Origin: Flavobacteriales bacterium
Lineage (GTDB): Bacteria; Bacteroidota; Bacteroidia; Flavobacteriales; BACL11
Length of the DNA: 12,181 nucleotides
NCBI GenBank assembly: GCA_002724895.1
Contig: PBQB01000042.1
Span: 20,621 to 32,801, forward strand
Direction: 5' to 3'
Part shown: positions 1 to 7,095 of the stretch, in pieces
Position numbering within the stretch: the first letter of the stretch is position 1
How the letters are laid out: each line of letters starts with the position of its first letter
The notes under the pieces: model-generated
Told to the model about the DNA's origin: nothing
Databases searched by the model: none
The model's input: only the letters and a program-made list of their open reading frames with translations
Position numbers and translations under genes: made by a program

Positions 1-45
1 TATAGAAAAATATTAAAAAATTCAAGATATAAACCTAAAAAATGA
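1..45 (+). CDS. gldB: GldB gliding-motility lipoprotein, C-terminal end only (partial)
   Basis: The window opens inside a reading frame in frame 1 that gives YRKILKNSRYKPKK and then TGA at 43-45. That stop overlaps the ATG of gldC at 42-44 (ATGA, 4-nt overlap), the usual sign of a translationally coupled upstream gene. In Flavobacterium, gldB lies directly upstream of gldC, and as I recall GldB proteins end in a basic SxYKPK-type tail, which matches the tail seen here. GldB is a lipoprotein needed for gliding and, in Flavobacterium, for type IX secretion-linked motility. Only 14 codons are visible, so the name rests on position plus a short tail match. The open frame and coupling are seen; the identity is inferred. 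Confidence 0.55.
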   Translation, partial: YRKILKNSRYKPKK

Positions 46-380
46 AAAAAAATATAAAGTTTGAAATAGAGTTAGATGAGAAAAGTTTACCGATTAATAT
101 TAAAATGTCAACTACTGATTCAAAGGATTCAATTGATAAAATAAAATCTTTAATGTTTTCATCTTGGGACTCTACAAAAAAAGAAACACTAAGATTGGAT
201 TTGTGGACAAAAGATATGCCTGTAAATGAAATGTTTATTATGTATTACCAAACATTAAGAGGAATGGCTATAACTTTAGAAAAATCTACTAATGAGTTTA
301 AACTAGCCAATGCTTTAAGAGATTATTGCGAGTTTTTCGCTGAAAAAACAAAAATCAAAAAAACTAAGAATTCTGAATAA
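42..380 (+). CDS. gldC: GldC gliding-motility-associated protein
   Basis: This is a 112-residue protein with no signal peptide or membrane segment, so it is probably cytoplasmic. The most telling block is LRLDLWTKDMP at residues 50-60, followed by an amphipathic helix (about 62-80) and a conserved-looking DYCEFFAEK near residues 94-102; together they match the GldC family, which is about 110 residues long. In Flavobacterium johnsoniae GldC supports GldB and is needed for full but not basal gliding; its biochemical role is not established. Its ATG overlaps the stop of the preceding frame (ATGA), consistent with a gldB-gldC pair. The last 17 nt overlap the end of engB on the other strand. The C-terminal tail is lysine-rich. 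Presence of gldC alone does not show that the organism glides, because the gene is widespread in Flavobacteriia. Confidence 0.85.
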   Translation: MKKNIKFEIELDEKSLPINIKMSTTDSKDSIDKIKSLMFSSWDSTKKETLRLDLWTKDMPVNEMFIMYYQTLRGMAITLEKSTNEFKLANALRDYCEFFAEKTKIKKTKNSE

Positions 381-969
381 ATAATTTATTTGTTTGGTTT
401 ATAAAATTTTCAATCTCAATTAGACCTGTTTTTTTTAATGAAGAGGTGATAAAAATTTCTGGAATTTCTTCCCATTCTTTGCGCATATATTCCTTGTATT
501 TTTTTATGTTTTTTTTTATGCTATTTTTGTTTACTTTATCACTCTTTGTAAACACTATTTTAAATGGTATTTTTGCAATAGCAAGCCATTGCATGAAATT
601 TTGATCAATTATTTGGGGTTTTAATCTAAGATCAATTAATACAAACAAACACATTAAATTATCTCTGTAACTTAAATAATTACTGGTCATTTTTTGAAAT
701 TCTTGCCTTTTAGTCTTGGAAATTTTAGCGTATCCAAATCCTGGAAGATCTACTAAGTACCATTTGTCATTTATTAGAAAGTGATTTATAAGCTGTGTTT
801 TACCAGGTTTACTTGAGACTTTGGCTAAGTTCTTTTGATTTACAATAGAGTTTATTAGAGATGACTTGCCAACATTTGATCTGCCAATAAAAGCATACTC
901 CGGTAAAGTTGGCTGAGGGCATTTTTTATAATCAGTACTACTAATTATAAATTTTGCATTTTTAATCAT
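364..969 (-). CDS. engB: Ribosome biogenesis GTP-binding protein EngB/YsxC
   Basis: This is a TRAFAC-class GTPase of 201 residues, the normal family length, used in late assembly of the 50S ribosomal subunit. All G motifs are visible. G1 is GRSNVGKS at 29-36, the switch-I Thr is in KPGKTQ (T58), G3 is DLPGFGYA at 74-81, G4 is TKSD at 141-144, and the G5-like SS is at 175-176. GRSNVGKSS and DLPGFGYA are the specific EngB/YihA/YsxC signatures and separate it from Era or Der. It starts 4 nt after the stop of the upstream alpha/beta-hydrolase, so the two are probably one minus-strand transcription unit with translational coupling. The stop TAG lies inside gldC, giving a 17-nt convergent overlap. 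Two poly-A tracts on the coding strand (opposite the T runs at 429-436 and 509-517) encode lysine stretches and do not disrupt the frame. The C-terminal tail is short. Confidence 0.96.
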   Translation of the reverse strand: MIKNAKFIISSTDYKKCPQPTLPEYAFIGRSNVGKSSLINSIVNQKNLAKVSSKPGKTQLINHFLINDKWYLVDLPGFGYAKISKTKRQEFQKMTSNYLSYRDNLMCLFVLIDLRLKPQIIDQNFMQWLAIAKIPFKIVFTKSDKVNKNSIKKNIKKYKEYMRKEWEEIPEIFITSSLKKTGLIEIENFINQTNKLFIQNS

Positions 970-973
970 GATT

Positions 974-1729
974 TTAATTATCTATATTTCTTTCAAGCCA
1001 ATCTAAAACTATCTCACTAAATTTTTTTGGATGTTCCCACATTGCAGCATGTCCGCAAAAGGGAATCCAGTGAAGCTCAGACTTAACAAAAAGTTTATGA
1101 AATTCTTTTGCAACATGTGGAGGTGTCACTATATCTTCTTTTCCCCAAATTAAACAAACAGGTTTTTTAATGTTTGGGATGTCATTTGCCATATTATGTC
1201 GAATAGCTGATTTTGCATACCCTAAAAGTTTTAGTAAGGAAATACGATTATTTGCAATTTCAAAAACTCTATCTACCAAATCATCAGTAGCTACTTTAGG
1301 GTCATAAAAAACTTCTTCTGTTTTTTTTCTTACCCATTTTTTGTCTCCTCTTCTAGGGAATGTGTCTCCCATAGAGTTTTCAAATAAACCAGAACTACCA
1401 GTAAGAATTAATCCAGTAACCATTTCTGGATGGTCCTTGGCAAAAATTAAACCAATGTGTCCTCCCATTGAATTTCCTAGTAAGACAGCGCTTTTAATAT
1501 TTACTGTTTTCATAAAATCAAATAAATAATCGCTTAATCGTTTTACAGAAACTTTCAGTATTGACCCTTCAAATAGTTTCAAGTCTAAACCGTATATTTT
1601 ATATTTTTTAGAAATATAGGTGACCATATCTCCAAAATTTTCTACACCCCCCATTAAACCATGAAGTAGTATTATTGGTTTTCCTTCTCCCTTTTCTAGC
1701 CACTTAAATTTGCCTTCTCTTTTTATCAT
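974..1729 (-). CDS. Alpha/beta-hydrolase fold protein, substrate unknown
   Basis: This 251-residue protein has a complete alpha/beta-hydrolase layout. An oxyanion-hole HG is at 23-24 (LLHGLMGG). The nucleophile elbow GNSMGG puts Ser87 as nucleophile. The acid is Asp199 in WGKEDIVTP, and His227 in CGHAAMWEHP completes the triad. The lid region is roughly residues 110-185, basic and helical. The overall pattern resembles the BioH/meta-cleavage-hydrolase branch, but substrate cannot be read from sequence. No signal peptide is seen, so it is probably cytoplasmic. It is transcribed divergently from mraZ across a 156-bp gap and sits 4 nt upstream of engB, so it probably leads a two-gene unit. From memory, a hydrolase in this position beside engB and mraZ recurs in Bacteroidota, which hints at a housekeeping role near wall synthesis; that is inference. 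Annotation should stay at the fold level. Confidence 0.88.
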   Translation of the reverse strand: MIKREGKFKWLEKGEGKPIILLHGLMGGVENFGDMVTYISKKYKIYGLDLKLFEGSILKVSVKRLSDYLFDFMKTVNIKSAVLLGNSMGGHIGLIFAKDHPEMVTGLILTGSSGLFENSMGDTFPRRGDKKWVRKKTEEVFYDPKVATDDLVDRVFEIANNRISLLKLLGYAKSAIRHNMANDIPNIKKPVCLIWGKEDIVTPPHVAKEFHKLFVKSELHWIPFCGHAAMWEHPKKFSEIVLDWLERNIDN

Positions 1730-1774
1730 ATGACTTAATATTGTGCAAATTAACGAAAATAATAATTAATATAT

Positions 1775-1806
1775 TTTGTTTTTAATAATCTGTCAATTCT
1801 AATTTG
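1775..1806 (+). promoter_or_regulatory. Candidate Bacteroidota-type promoter for the dcw operon
   Basis: Bacteroidota primary sigma factors favour TTTG near -33 and TAnnTTTG near -7. Here TTTG is at 1775-1778, and TAATTTG at 1800-1806 is a TA-n-TTTG variant one base short of consensus, with about 20 bp between the boxes. Transcription would start near 1811-1815, placing the MraZ repeats at or just after the start site, a sensible place for repression. The -7 box is imperfect and the surroundings are AT-rich, so this is a candidate only. Confidence 0.3.
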
Positions 1807-1812
1807 GTGGTG

Positions 1813-1854
1813 AAAGTTATCAACAAAGTGGTATAAAGTGGTATAAAGTGGGGT
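1813..1854 (+). promoter_or_regulatory. MraZ operator: direct repeat array upstream of mraZ
   Basis: Two perfect copies of AAAGTGGTAT (1825-1834, 1835-1844) are followed by a third, AAAGTGGGGT (1845-1854). A degenerate copy AAAGTTAT lies upstream at 1813-1820, offset by 12 bp. MraZ proteins from several phyla bind tandem direct repeats with a GTG(G) core at about 10-bp spacing in front of their own gene (TGGGN repeats in Escherichia coli, AAAGTG-type repeats in mollicutes). The core, the 10-bp period (one helical turn) and the position 32 bp before the mraZ ATG all fit. Binding would let an MraZ oligomer contact several repeats on one DNA face and autoregulate the whole operon. The repeats are seen; the binding is inferred from the family. 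Confidence 0.85.
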
Positions 1855-1885
1855 TTATTTGTATATTAGCAGTTTATTTAAGTAT

Positions 1886-2362
1886 ATGTTAAATATAATA
1901 GGGACATATGAATGTAAAGCTGACATCAAAGGGAGAATTATGCTTCCAAGTGCATTAAAAAAACAATTATCACAAGTATTGTCAGATGGCTTTGTTATAA
2001 AAAGATCAGTGTTTAATAAATGTCTTGAAATCCATCCAATTTCAGAATGGAATTTAGTAATTGAAAAAGTGAATAAATTAAATCGTTTTGTAAAAAAGAA
2101 TAATGATTTTATTCGTTCTTATATGTCTGGATTAAAAATAGTTGAGCTTGACAGTTCAGGCCGTTTATTAATACCTAAAGATTTATTTGTATTTGCTCAA
2201 TTAACTAAAAAAATTGTATTGTCATCTTCGGTTAATATTATTGAAGTTTGGGATAAGGATAATTACGAAAGTTCTGTTGCAAGAACATTAGAAAGTTTTG
2301 GGGATTTAGCAGAAGAGGTAATGGGAGAAAAAAAATCTGAAAGTAATAATGATGTATCATAA
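1886..2362 (+). CDS. mraZ: Transcriptional regulator MraZ
   Basis: This is a DNA-binding protein of 158 residues with two SpoVT/AbrB-like halves, each carrying the MraZ signature. The first is DIKGRIMLP (D13, G16, R17, P21), the second is LDSSGRLLIP (D89, G92, R93, P97). MraZ forms ring-like oligomers that bind direct repeats before the dcw operon, and in Escherichia coli it represses the operon. I chose the ATG at 1886 because family members start a few residues before the IGTYE block, giving MLNIIGTYE here. An upstream in-frame TTG at 1859 would add nine residues (MYISSLFKY) that do not look like the family and would begin only 5 nt after the operator. There is no Shine-Dalgarno. The 3' end overlaps rsmH by 11-14 nt. 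The acidic and polar C-terminal tail (about 140-158) is not diagnostic. Confidence 0.94.
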   Translation: MLNIIGTYECKADIKGRIMLPSALKKQLSQVLSDGFVIKRSVFNKCLEIHPISEWNLVIEKVNKLNRFVKKNNDFIRSYMSGLKIVELDSSGRLLIPKDLFVFAQLTKKIVLSSSVNIIEVWDKDNYESSVARTLESFGDLAEEVMGEKKSESNNDVS

Positions 2363-3245
2363 TTCAGTTTTTCACAAAGAAGCTGTTGAAGCGTTAAATA
2401 TTAATCCTGAGGGCGTTTATGTTGATGTAACATTTGGAGGGGGAGGACATTCAAGATTAATTTGTGAAAAATTAAATTCGGGGAAATTAATTGCACTAGA
2501 TCAAGATAAAGCTTCAAGTAGAAACATAATAAAGCATAAAGGCTTTAAATTAATTCATGCAAATTTTCGACATATTAAAAGAGTTTTAAGATTTGAAAAT
2601 ATTTTAAAAATTGATGGTTTATTAGCAGATTTAGGAGTATCATCATACCAATTTGATAATTCATATAGAGGTTTTTCTATAAGAAGTGAAGGCCTTTTAG
2701 ATATGAGAATGAATGATAATGCAAAATTGACAGCTCATGAAATTGTGAATGAATATTCTTTAGAAAAATTGTCAGATATTTTTTTCAATTATGGTGATCT
2801 AAGAAACTCAAAAATAATAGCAAGAGCTATAATTAATAAAAGAAGAGAGAAGAAAATAAATACTACTAAAGATTTAGTTAGGATTGTTTCTGACTTGATT
2901 CCGTTTAATAAACAAAATAAATTTTTAGCTAAGTTATTTCAGTCAATTAGAATAGAAGTGAACGATGAGATTTGTTGCCTAAAGGAGTTGCTTTCAAATT
3001 CACTAGAATTATTAAATAGTAAAGGAAGGCTGGTTTTTATTTCTTACCATTCACTTGAGGACAGATTAGTAAAAAATTTATTTAAGACAGGAAATATAGA
3101 GGGAGTTTTAAAAAGAGATATTTACGGAAATACTTTAAAAAAAATTAGAAGAATTAACAAAAAAGTAATTACACCTTCAGATGATGAAATATGTAAAAAT
3201 AGTCGATCTCGAAGTGCTAAACTAAGAATTGCTGAAAAAATATAA
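2349..3245 (+). CDS. rsmH: 16S rRNA (cytosine(1402)-N(4))-methyltransferase RsmH (MraW)
   Basis: This 298-residue enzyme uses S-adenosylmethionine to N4-methylate C1402 in the 16S rRNA decoding centre. The visible motifs are the SAM-binding block VDVTFGGGGHS (25-35), acidic DQD (51-53), catalytic-region DLGVSS (94-99), GFSIRSEGLLDMRM (108-121), FQSIRIEVNDE (197-207) and ISYHSLEDR (231-239). The C-terminal basic segment with the RSRSAKLR stretch (about 286-293) is also typical. Family length is about 300 residues, so it is complete. Two adjacent ATG codons (2349 and 2352) are possible starts, and either gives the expected YHxxV opening. It overlaps the end of mraZ, implying translational coupling, and ends 9 nt before the ftsL-like gene. 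Confidence 0.97.
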   Translation: MMYHNSVFHKEAVEALNINPEGVYVDVTFGGGGHSRLICEKLNSGKLIALDQDKASSRNIIKHKGFKLIHANFRHIKRVLRFENILKIDGLLADLGVSSYQFDNSYRGFSIRSEGLLDMRMNDNAKLTAHEIVNEYSLEKLSDIFFNYGDLRNSKIIARAIINKRREKKINTTKDLVRIVSDLIPFNKQNKFLAKLFQSIRIEVNDEICCLKELLSNSLELLNSKGRLVFISYHSLEDRLVKNLFKTGNIEGVLKRDIYGNTLKKIRRINKKVITPSDDEICKNSRSRSAKLRIAEKI

Positions 3246-3254
3246 TTTTTAAAT

Positions 3255-3584
3255 ATGAATAGTCTATTTACTGTTTTAAAAGGCGAATTTTTATCCAATA
3301 AAAAAAATCAAAAATATGTTCCTTATTTACTGTCATTAGTACTTCTAATATTGGTAAATATTAATATTTCTTTCAGAGCAGAAAAATTATTAAAAAATGA
3401 AATAAAACTTGAACAGCAAGTTGCTGATCTTAGGCTGATTTACATAACAACTAAATCAGATTTAATGAGAATGTATAGAAGGTCTACAGTAGAAGAACTA
3501 GTTAAGGCAAGAGGATTAAAAACATCTACTAACCCACCATATATTTTAGAAAAAAATGAATCAGGTCAAGAAAAAGATAAATAG
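3255..3584 (+). CDS. ftsL: FtsL-like cell division protein (Bacteroidota type)
   Basis: This is a bitopic membrane protein of 109 residues. It has a short basic cytoplasmic N-terminus (1-20), one transmembrane segment at about 22-40 (YLLSLVLLILVNINI), and then a periplasmic helix with coiled-coil character (about 42-75) ending in a RRSTVEELVKARGLK block (75-89). This topology, the size and the position between rsmH and ftsI are those of FtsL, which with FtsB and FtsQ activates FtsW and FtsI at the septum. Primary sequence is poorly conserved across phyla, and Bacteroidota members form their own FtsL-like family; such proteins have sometimes been mislabelled S-adenosyl-methyltransferase because they follow rsmH. 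Its last 29 nt overlap the start of ftsI in another frame. The name rests on topology and position as well as the C-terminal block. Confidence 0.8.
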   Translation: MNSLFTVLKGEFLSNKKNQKYVPYLLSLVLLILVNINISFRAEKLLKNEIKLEQQVADLRLIYITTKSDLMRMYRRSTVEELVKARGLKTSTNPPYILEKNESGQEKDK

Positions 3585-5643
3585 TAGAGTCATAGTTTTA
3601 TATATAGCTGTTTTATTGTTATCAATAGCTGTATTTATTAAAATTATTCGTGTTCAGCATTTCAACAAAACAATTAGTACAACTAGTCAACCAAAATATT
3701 TTAATGTTAAAGCTCCAAGAGGAAATATTATGGCAGATGATGGTTCATTGCTTGCTATTTCCATGCCTCTTTATGATGTTAGAGTAGATTTTAGCGTAAT
3801 TGAAAACACTTATTTTAATAAAAAATATATTGAACTTGCTCATAGTTTATCAAATTTATTTGAGGATAGGAGCAGTGCTGAATATCAAGATTTTTTAAAA
3901 AAGTCTAAAAATAGACCATCTAACAAATACATTCTCTTAAAGAAAAAAGTTACTCATACTCAACTAAAGGCATTAAAAAAAATGCCAATATTTAAATTAG
4001 GTAAAAATAGAGGAGGTTTAGTTCCAGTTGAGAGACCTAATAGAGAAAATCCATTTGGTCTTCTAGCAAAAAGAACAATAGGAGAGTTGAGAAATGTAAA
4101 TCCAGTAGGAATTGAAAGAGCCTACAATCAAACACTATCAGGAAAAGACGGAAGAAGTTTAAAAAGAAAAATTGCAAAAGGAATATGGGTGCCTCAAGAA
4201 TCTGAGGGCAATATTTTTCCTAAACCAGGTAATAATGTTATAACAACTATAAACACCGATATGCAGGATGTTGCAGAAAAAGCATTAAAAAATAGTTTGT
4301 TTAAGCATGATGCAGATTGGGGTTGTGTTGTTTTAATGGAGGTTAAAACAGGAGAAATAAAGGTAATTACTAACTTAAGGAAGGATACAAGTAATTTAAT
4401 TAGTGAATGGTTTAACTATGCACTGGCAGAACATTCTGCTCCTGGTTCAACTTTTAAATTAGCTTCTATAATAGCAGGTTTAGAAGATGGTTTTTTTAAG
4501 CTTACAGATACGGTAAATTTATTTGGAGGAAGGATAAAATATTATGATAGATTAATGCGAGATTCAGAACATAATTATAATAAAATACCAATTCACAAGG
4601 CTTTTGTTATATCATCAAATGTTGGGATTTCTTCAATTATTAATGAAAACTATAAGAAGAATCCGCAAGCGTATATAGACAGAATTTATCAGATGGGTTT
4701 AAGTACTCCTTTAAATCTTGAATTACCATACCCTAATAATTTAAAAATGCCAACTCCTTTTCAAGGGGGGTGGTCTGGAGTAACGTTGCCATGGATGTCC
4801 ACAGGATATGAAATGCAATTAAGTCCTATTCATATGCTCACATTTTATAATGCAGTAGCTAATAATGGTAAAATGATAAAGCCAATCTTTGTCAATTCTA
4901 TTACTAAGGATGGTCTAATTATTAAAAATAACTATACAGAAATTATAAATCCTGCTATATGTTCACAAACTACAATTAAAAAAGTGATTCCTTTATTAAC
5001 AGCAGTTGTAAATGAGGGGACAGCACAAAATATTAAATCAAAACACTATGAGATTGCTGGAAAAACAGGTACAACTGTTTTAAATTACAATTCTAGAAAA
5101 TCTGGTGAAGATAAAAAATATCAAGCTTCTTTTGTTGGATTTTTTCCAGTAGAAAAACCCAAGTATTCATGTATTGTTGTAGTAAATAATCCAAAAAAGA
5201 ATGGATTTTACGGAGGTTCTGTTGCGGCGCCAGTTTTTAAAGAATTATCAGACAAAATATTTGCACTTGATATGGATTTAAGCAACTCTCTATCAAAAAT
5301 AAAAAAGATTAAATCAACTCCACAAGTTAAGTATGGCAACACATTGGATGCAAATTATGTATTAGAAAAATTAAAAATACCTACTAAAAAAACTACTTAT
5401 GAATGGATGATTAGTCAAAGTAGAAATAACGAAGTACACTTGCTAGCAAGAAAAATTGAAAAAGATCTTTCATCCAACATAATGCCAAGTTTACAAGGAA
5501 TGAATTTAATGGATGCTATTTTTTTATTAGAAAATTATGGTTTAGTTGTTAAAACACAAGGTTGTGGTTTCGTTCAAAGTCAATCAATTAATAAAGGGGA
5601 TAGGTTTAAGAATGGAGATGTTATATATTTAAAGTTAATATAG
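3556..5643 (+). CDS. ftsI: Peptidoglycan D,D-transpeptidase FtsI (class B PBP with PASTA domain)
   Basis: This is the septal crosslinking enzyme, 695 residues. It has a short cytoplasmic tail, a transmembrane helix (about 12-32) and the PBP dimerisation domain beginning with APRGNIM (53-59). The transpeptidase domain follows, with SxxK as S298-T-F-K301 (catalytic Ser298), SxN as S353-S-N355 and KTG at 503-505. After a lysine-rich linker (about 570-640) a single C-terminal PASTA domain (about 642-695) ends in a GDxIYLKL strand. The architecture matches PBP2x/FtsI-type proteins of Bacteroidota rather than the shorter PASTA-less Escherichia coli FtsI. It pairs with FtsW and the FtsL-like protein. 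It starts inside the ftsL-like gene (29-nt overlap). Its TAG stop shares one base with the GTG start of murE. All active-site motifs are intact. Confidence 0.96.
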   Translation: MNQVKKKINSRVIVLYIAVLLLSIAVFIKIIRVQHFNKTISTTSQPKYFNVKAPRGNIMADDGSLLAISMPLYDVRVDFSVIENTYFNKKYIELAHSLSNLFEDRSSAEYQDFLKKSKNRPSNKYILLKKKVTHTQLKALKKMPIFKLGKNRGGLVPVERPNRENPFGLLAKRTIGELRNVNPVGIERAYNQTLSGKDGRSLKRKIAKGIWVPQESEGNIFPKPGNNVITTINTDMQDVAEKALKNSLFKHDADWGCVVLMEVKTGEIKVITNLRKDTSNLISEWFNYALAEHSAPGSTFKLASIIAGLEDGFFKLTDTVNLFGGRIKYYDRLMRDSEHNYNKIPIHKAFVISSNVGISSIINENYKKNPQAYIDRIYQMGLSTPLNLELPYPNNLKMPTPFQGGWSGVTLPWMSTGYEMQLSPIHMLTFYNAVANNGKMIKPIFVNSITKDGLIIKNNYTEIINPAICSQTTIKKVIPLLTAVVNEGTAQNIKSKHYEIAGKTGTTVLNYNSRKSGEDKKYQASFVGFFPVEKPKYSCIVVVNNPKKNGFYGGSVAAPVFKELSDKIFALDMDLSNSLSKIKKIKSTPQVKYGNTLDANYVLEKLKIPTKKTTYEWMISQSRNNEVHLLARKIEKDLSSNIMPSLQGMNLMDAIFLLENYGLVVKTQGCGFVQSQSINKGDRFKNGDVIYLKLI

Positions 5644-7094
5644 TGAAAATTCAAGATCTTTTATATAAAGTTGATGTGCTATTTATTGAAGGAAATGTTA
5701 ATATTAGTGTAACATCTTTAGCTTTTGATTCAAGAGAAATTAAAAGAGGATCAATGTTTTTTGCAATAAGTGGTACGCTGGAAGATGGCCATAAATATAT
5801 TGATAATGCAATAAAAAATGGAGCATCATGCATTGTGTATGAGAAGAAGCCTGAAAAATTAGTTAAAAATATTGTTTATATAAATGTAAAAGAAACAAAA
5901 ATTGCTTTAGCATTAGTGTCATCAAACTTTTATGACAACCCGTCAAATAAAATTAATTTAATTGGAGTTACAGGAACAAATGGTAAAACCACAATTGTAA
6001 ATTTACTACATCAATTATTTAGTTTTTTAGGATTTAAATCTGGCTTAATATCTACAATTAACAATAAAATTGGAACTAGGGAAATAGTATCAACTCATAC
6101 TACACCAGATCCAATTCAAATTAATTATTTATTAAATGAAATGGTTAAGAGTAAATGTAATTATTGTTTTATGGAAGTTAGTTCTCATGCTATACATCAA
6201 TCAAGAATAACTGGATTGAATTTTAAGGCCGGTATATTTAGTAATATAACAAGAGATCATTTAGATTATCACAAAACATTCCATGAATATATTAAAGTCA
6301 AAAAAACATTTTTTGATTCCCTTTCTAAAAAATCTTATGCGTTATCAAACATTGATGACAAGAATGGCATTAAAATGGTTGAATCAACTAAGGCGAAAAA
6401 ATATACATATTCTTTAAAATCAATATCAAATTATAGATTACGTTTAATAGAAAATGATTTTAATGGAATGCTATTTCAATTAAATGGTGTAGATATTTGG
6501 ACTAGACTAGTAGGAGAATTTAATGCGTATAATTTGCTCGCAGTTTATGCGATATCAAATTTATTTAATATTTCAGATGAGAAAGTTTTACCAGCTTTAA
6601 GTATGTTAAATATAGTTAAGGGTAGATTTCAATGTATAAATTCTAAAGAAAAAATTATAGGTATTGTAGATTATGCACATACAGATGATGCTTTAAAAAA
6701 TGTCTTAACTACAATTAACAAAATAAATCCTTCTAATAATATAATTACTGTTGTTGGTTGTGGAGGAGATAGAGATAAACAAAAAAGAGGTTTAATTGCA
6801 TCTGTCGCATGTCAATATAGTTCACAAGTAATATTTACAGCTGATAACCCAAGAAGTGAATCTGCAGATTCAATTGTGAATGATATGTTTGATGGTATTT
6901 CAAACGAACAGAAAAACAGTGTTTTAGTTATTCTAGATAGAAAACAAGCAATAAAAACAGCATGTAGATTAGCCAACAAAGGAGATGTAGTTTTAATTGC
7001 AGGTAAAGGACATGAGAAATATCAAGAAATTAATGGTAAAAAAATCTCTTTTGATGATTTAAAAGAACTAAAGAAAGAACTTAAAATTATATAA
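5643..7094 (+). CDS. murE: UDP-MurNAc-L-Ala-D-Glu:meso-diaminopimelate ligase MurE
   Basis: This cytoplasmic Mur ligase of 483 residues adds the third amino acid of the stem peptide. It has the ATP P-loop GTNGKTT (111-117), TTPDP (153-157), EVSSHA (178-183), [10 protein letters not shown] (201-210) and a likely carbamylated Lys220 in the YxxxK pattern. DYAHTDDAL (343-351) and GKGHE (454-458) mark the C-terminal domain. DNPR at 401-404 is the signature for meso-diaminopimelate rather than lysine, so the wall is predicted to be A1-gamma type. The start is GTG at 5643, sharing a base with the ftsI stop (TAGTG); the resulting [10 protein letters not shown] opening fits the family, and no nearby ATG gives a complete N-terminal domain. 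One nucleotide separates its stop from mraY. Confidence 0.97.
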   Translation: MKIQDLLYKVDVLFIEGNVNISVTSLAFDSREIKRGSMFFAISGTLEDGHKYIDNAIKNGASCIVYEKKPEKLVKNIVYINVKETKIALALVSSNFYDNPSNKINLIGVTGTNGKTTIVNLLHQLFSFLGFKSGLISTINNKIGTREIVSTHTTPDPIQINYLLNEMVKSKCNYCFMEVSSHAIHQSRITGLNFKAGIFSNITRDHLDYHKTFHEYIKVKKTFFDSLSKKSYALSNIDDKNGIKMVESTKAKKYTYSLKSISNYRLRLIENDFNGMLFQLNGVDIWTRLVGEFNAYNLLAVYAISNLFNISDEKVLPALSMLNIVKGRFQCINSKEKIIGIVDYAHTDDALKNVLTTINKINPSNNIITVVGCGGDRDKQKRGLIASVACQYSSQVIFTADNPRSESADSIVNDMFDGISNEQKNSVLVILDRKQAIKTACRLANKGDVVLIAGKGHEKYQEINGKKISFDDLKELKKELKII

Positions 7095-7095
7095 A

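Noticed and set aside
429..517. Poly-T runs (429-436, 509-517) as possible terminators or frameshift sites
   Set aside because: They lie inside engB, have no GC-rich stem before them, and simply encode lysine codons on the minus strand; the protein remains full length.
1341..1529. Open frame of 62 codons on the + strand opposite the hydrolase
   Set aside because: It lies wholly antisense to a gene with an intact catalytic triad, and its translation shows no recognisable domain.
1730..1770. Minus-strand promoter for the hydrolase (TTAATTTG on the reverse strand near 1748-1755)
   Set aside because: The match to the Bacteroidota -7 box is one base off and no TTTG lies at the right distance upstream, so I could not support it as a feature although a promoter must exist in this gap.
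5651..5833. Minus-strand open frame of 60 codons opposite the start of murE
   Set aside because: The murE N-terminus on the + strand is a clear family match, and the antisense product resembles nothing I know.
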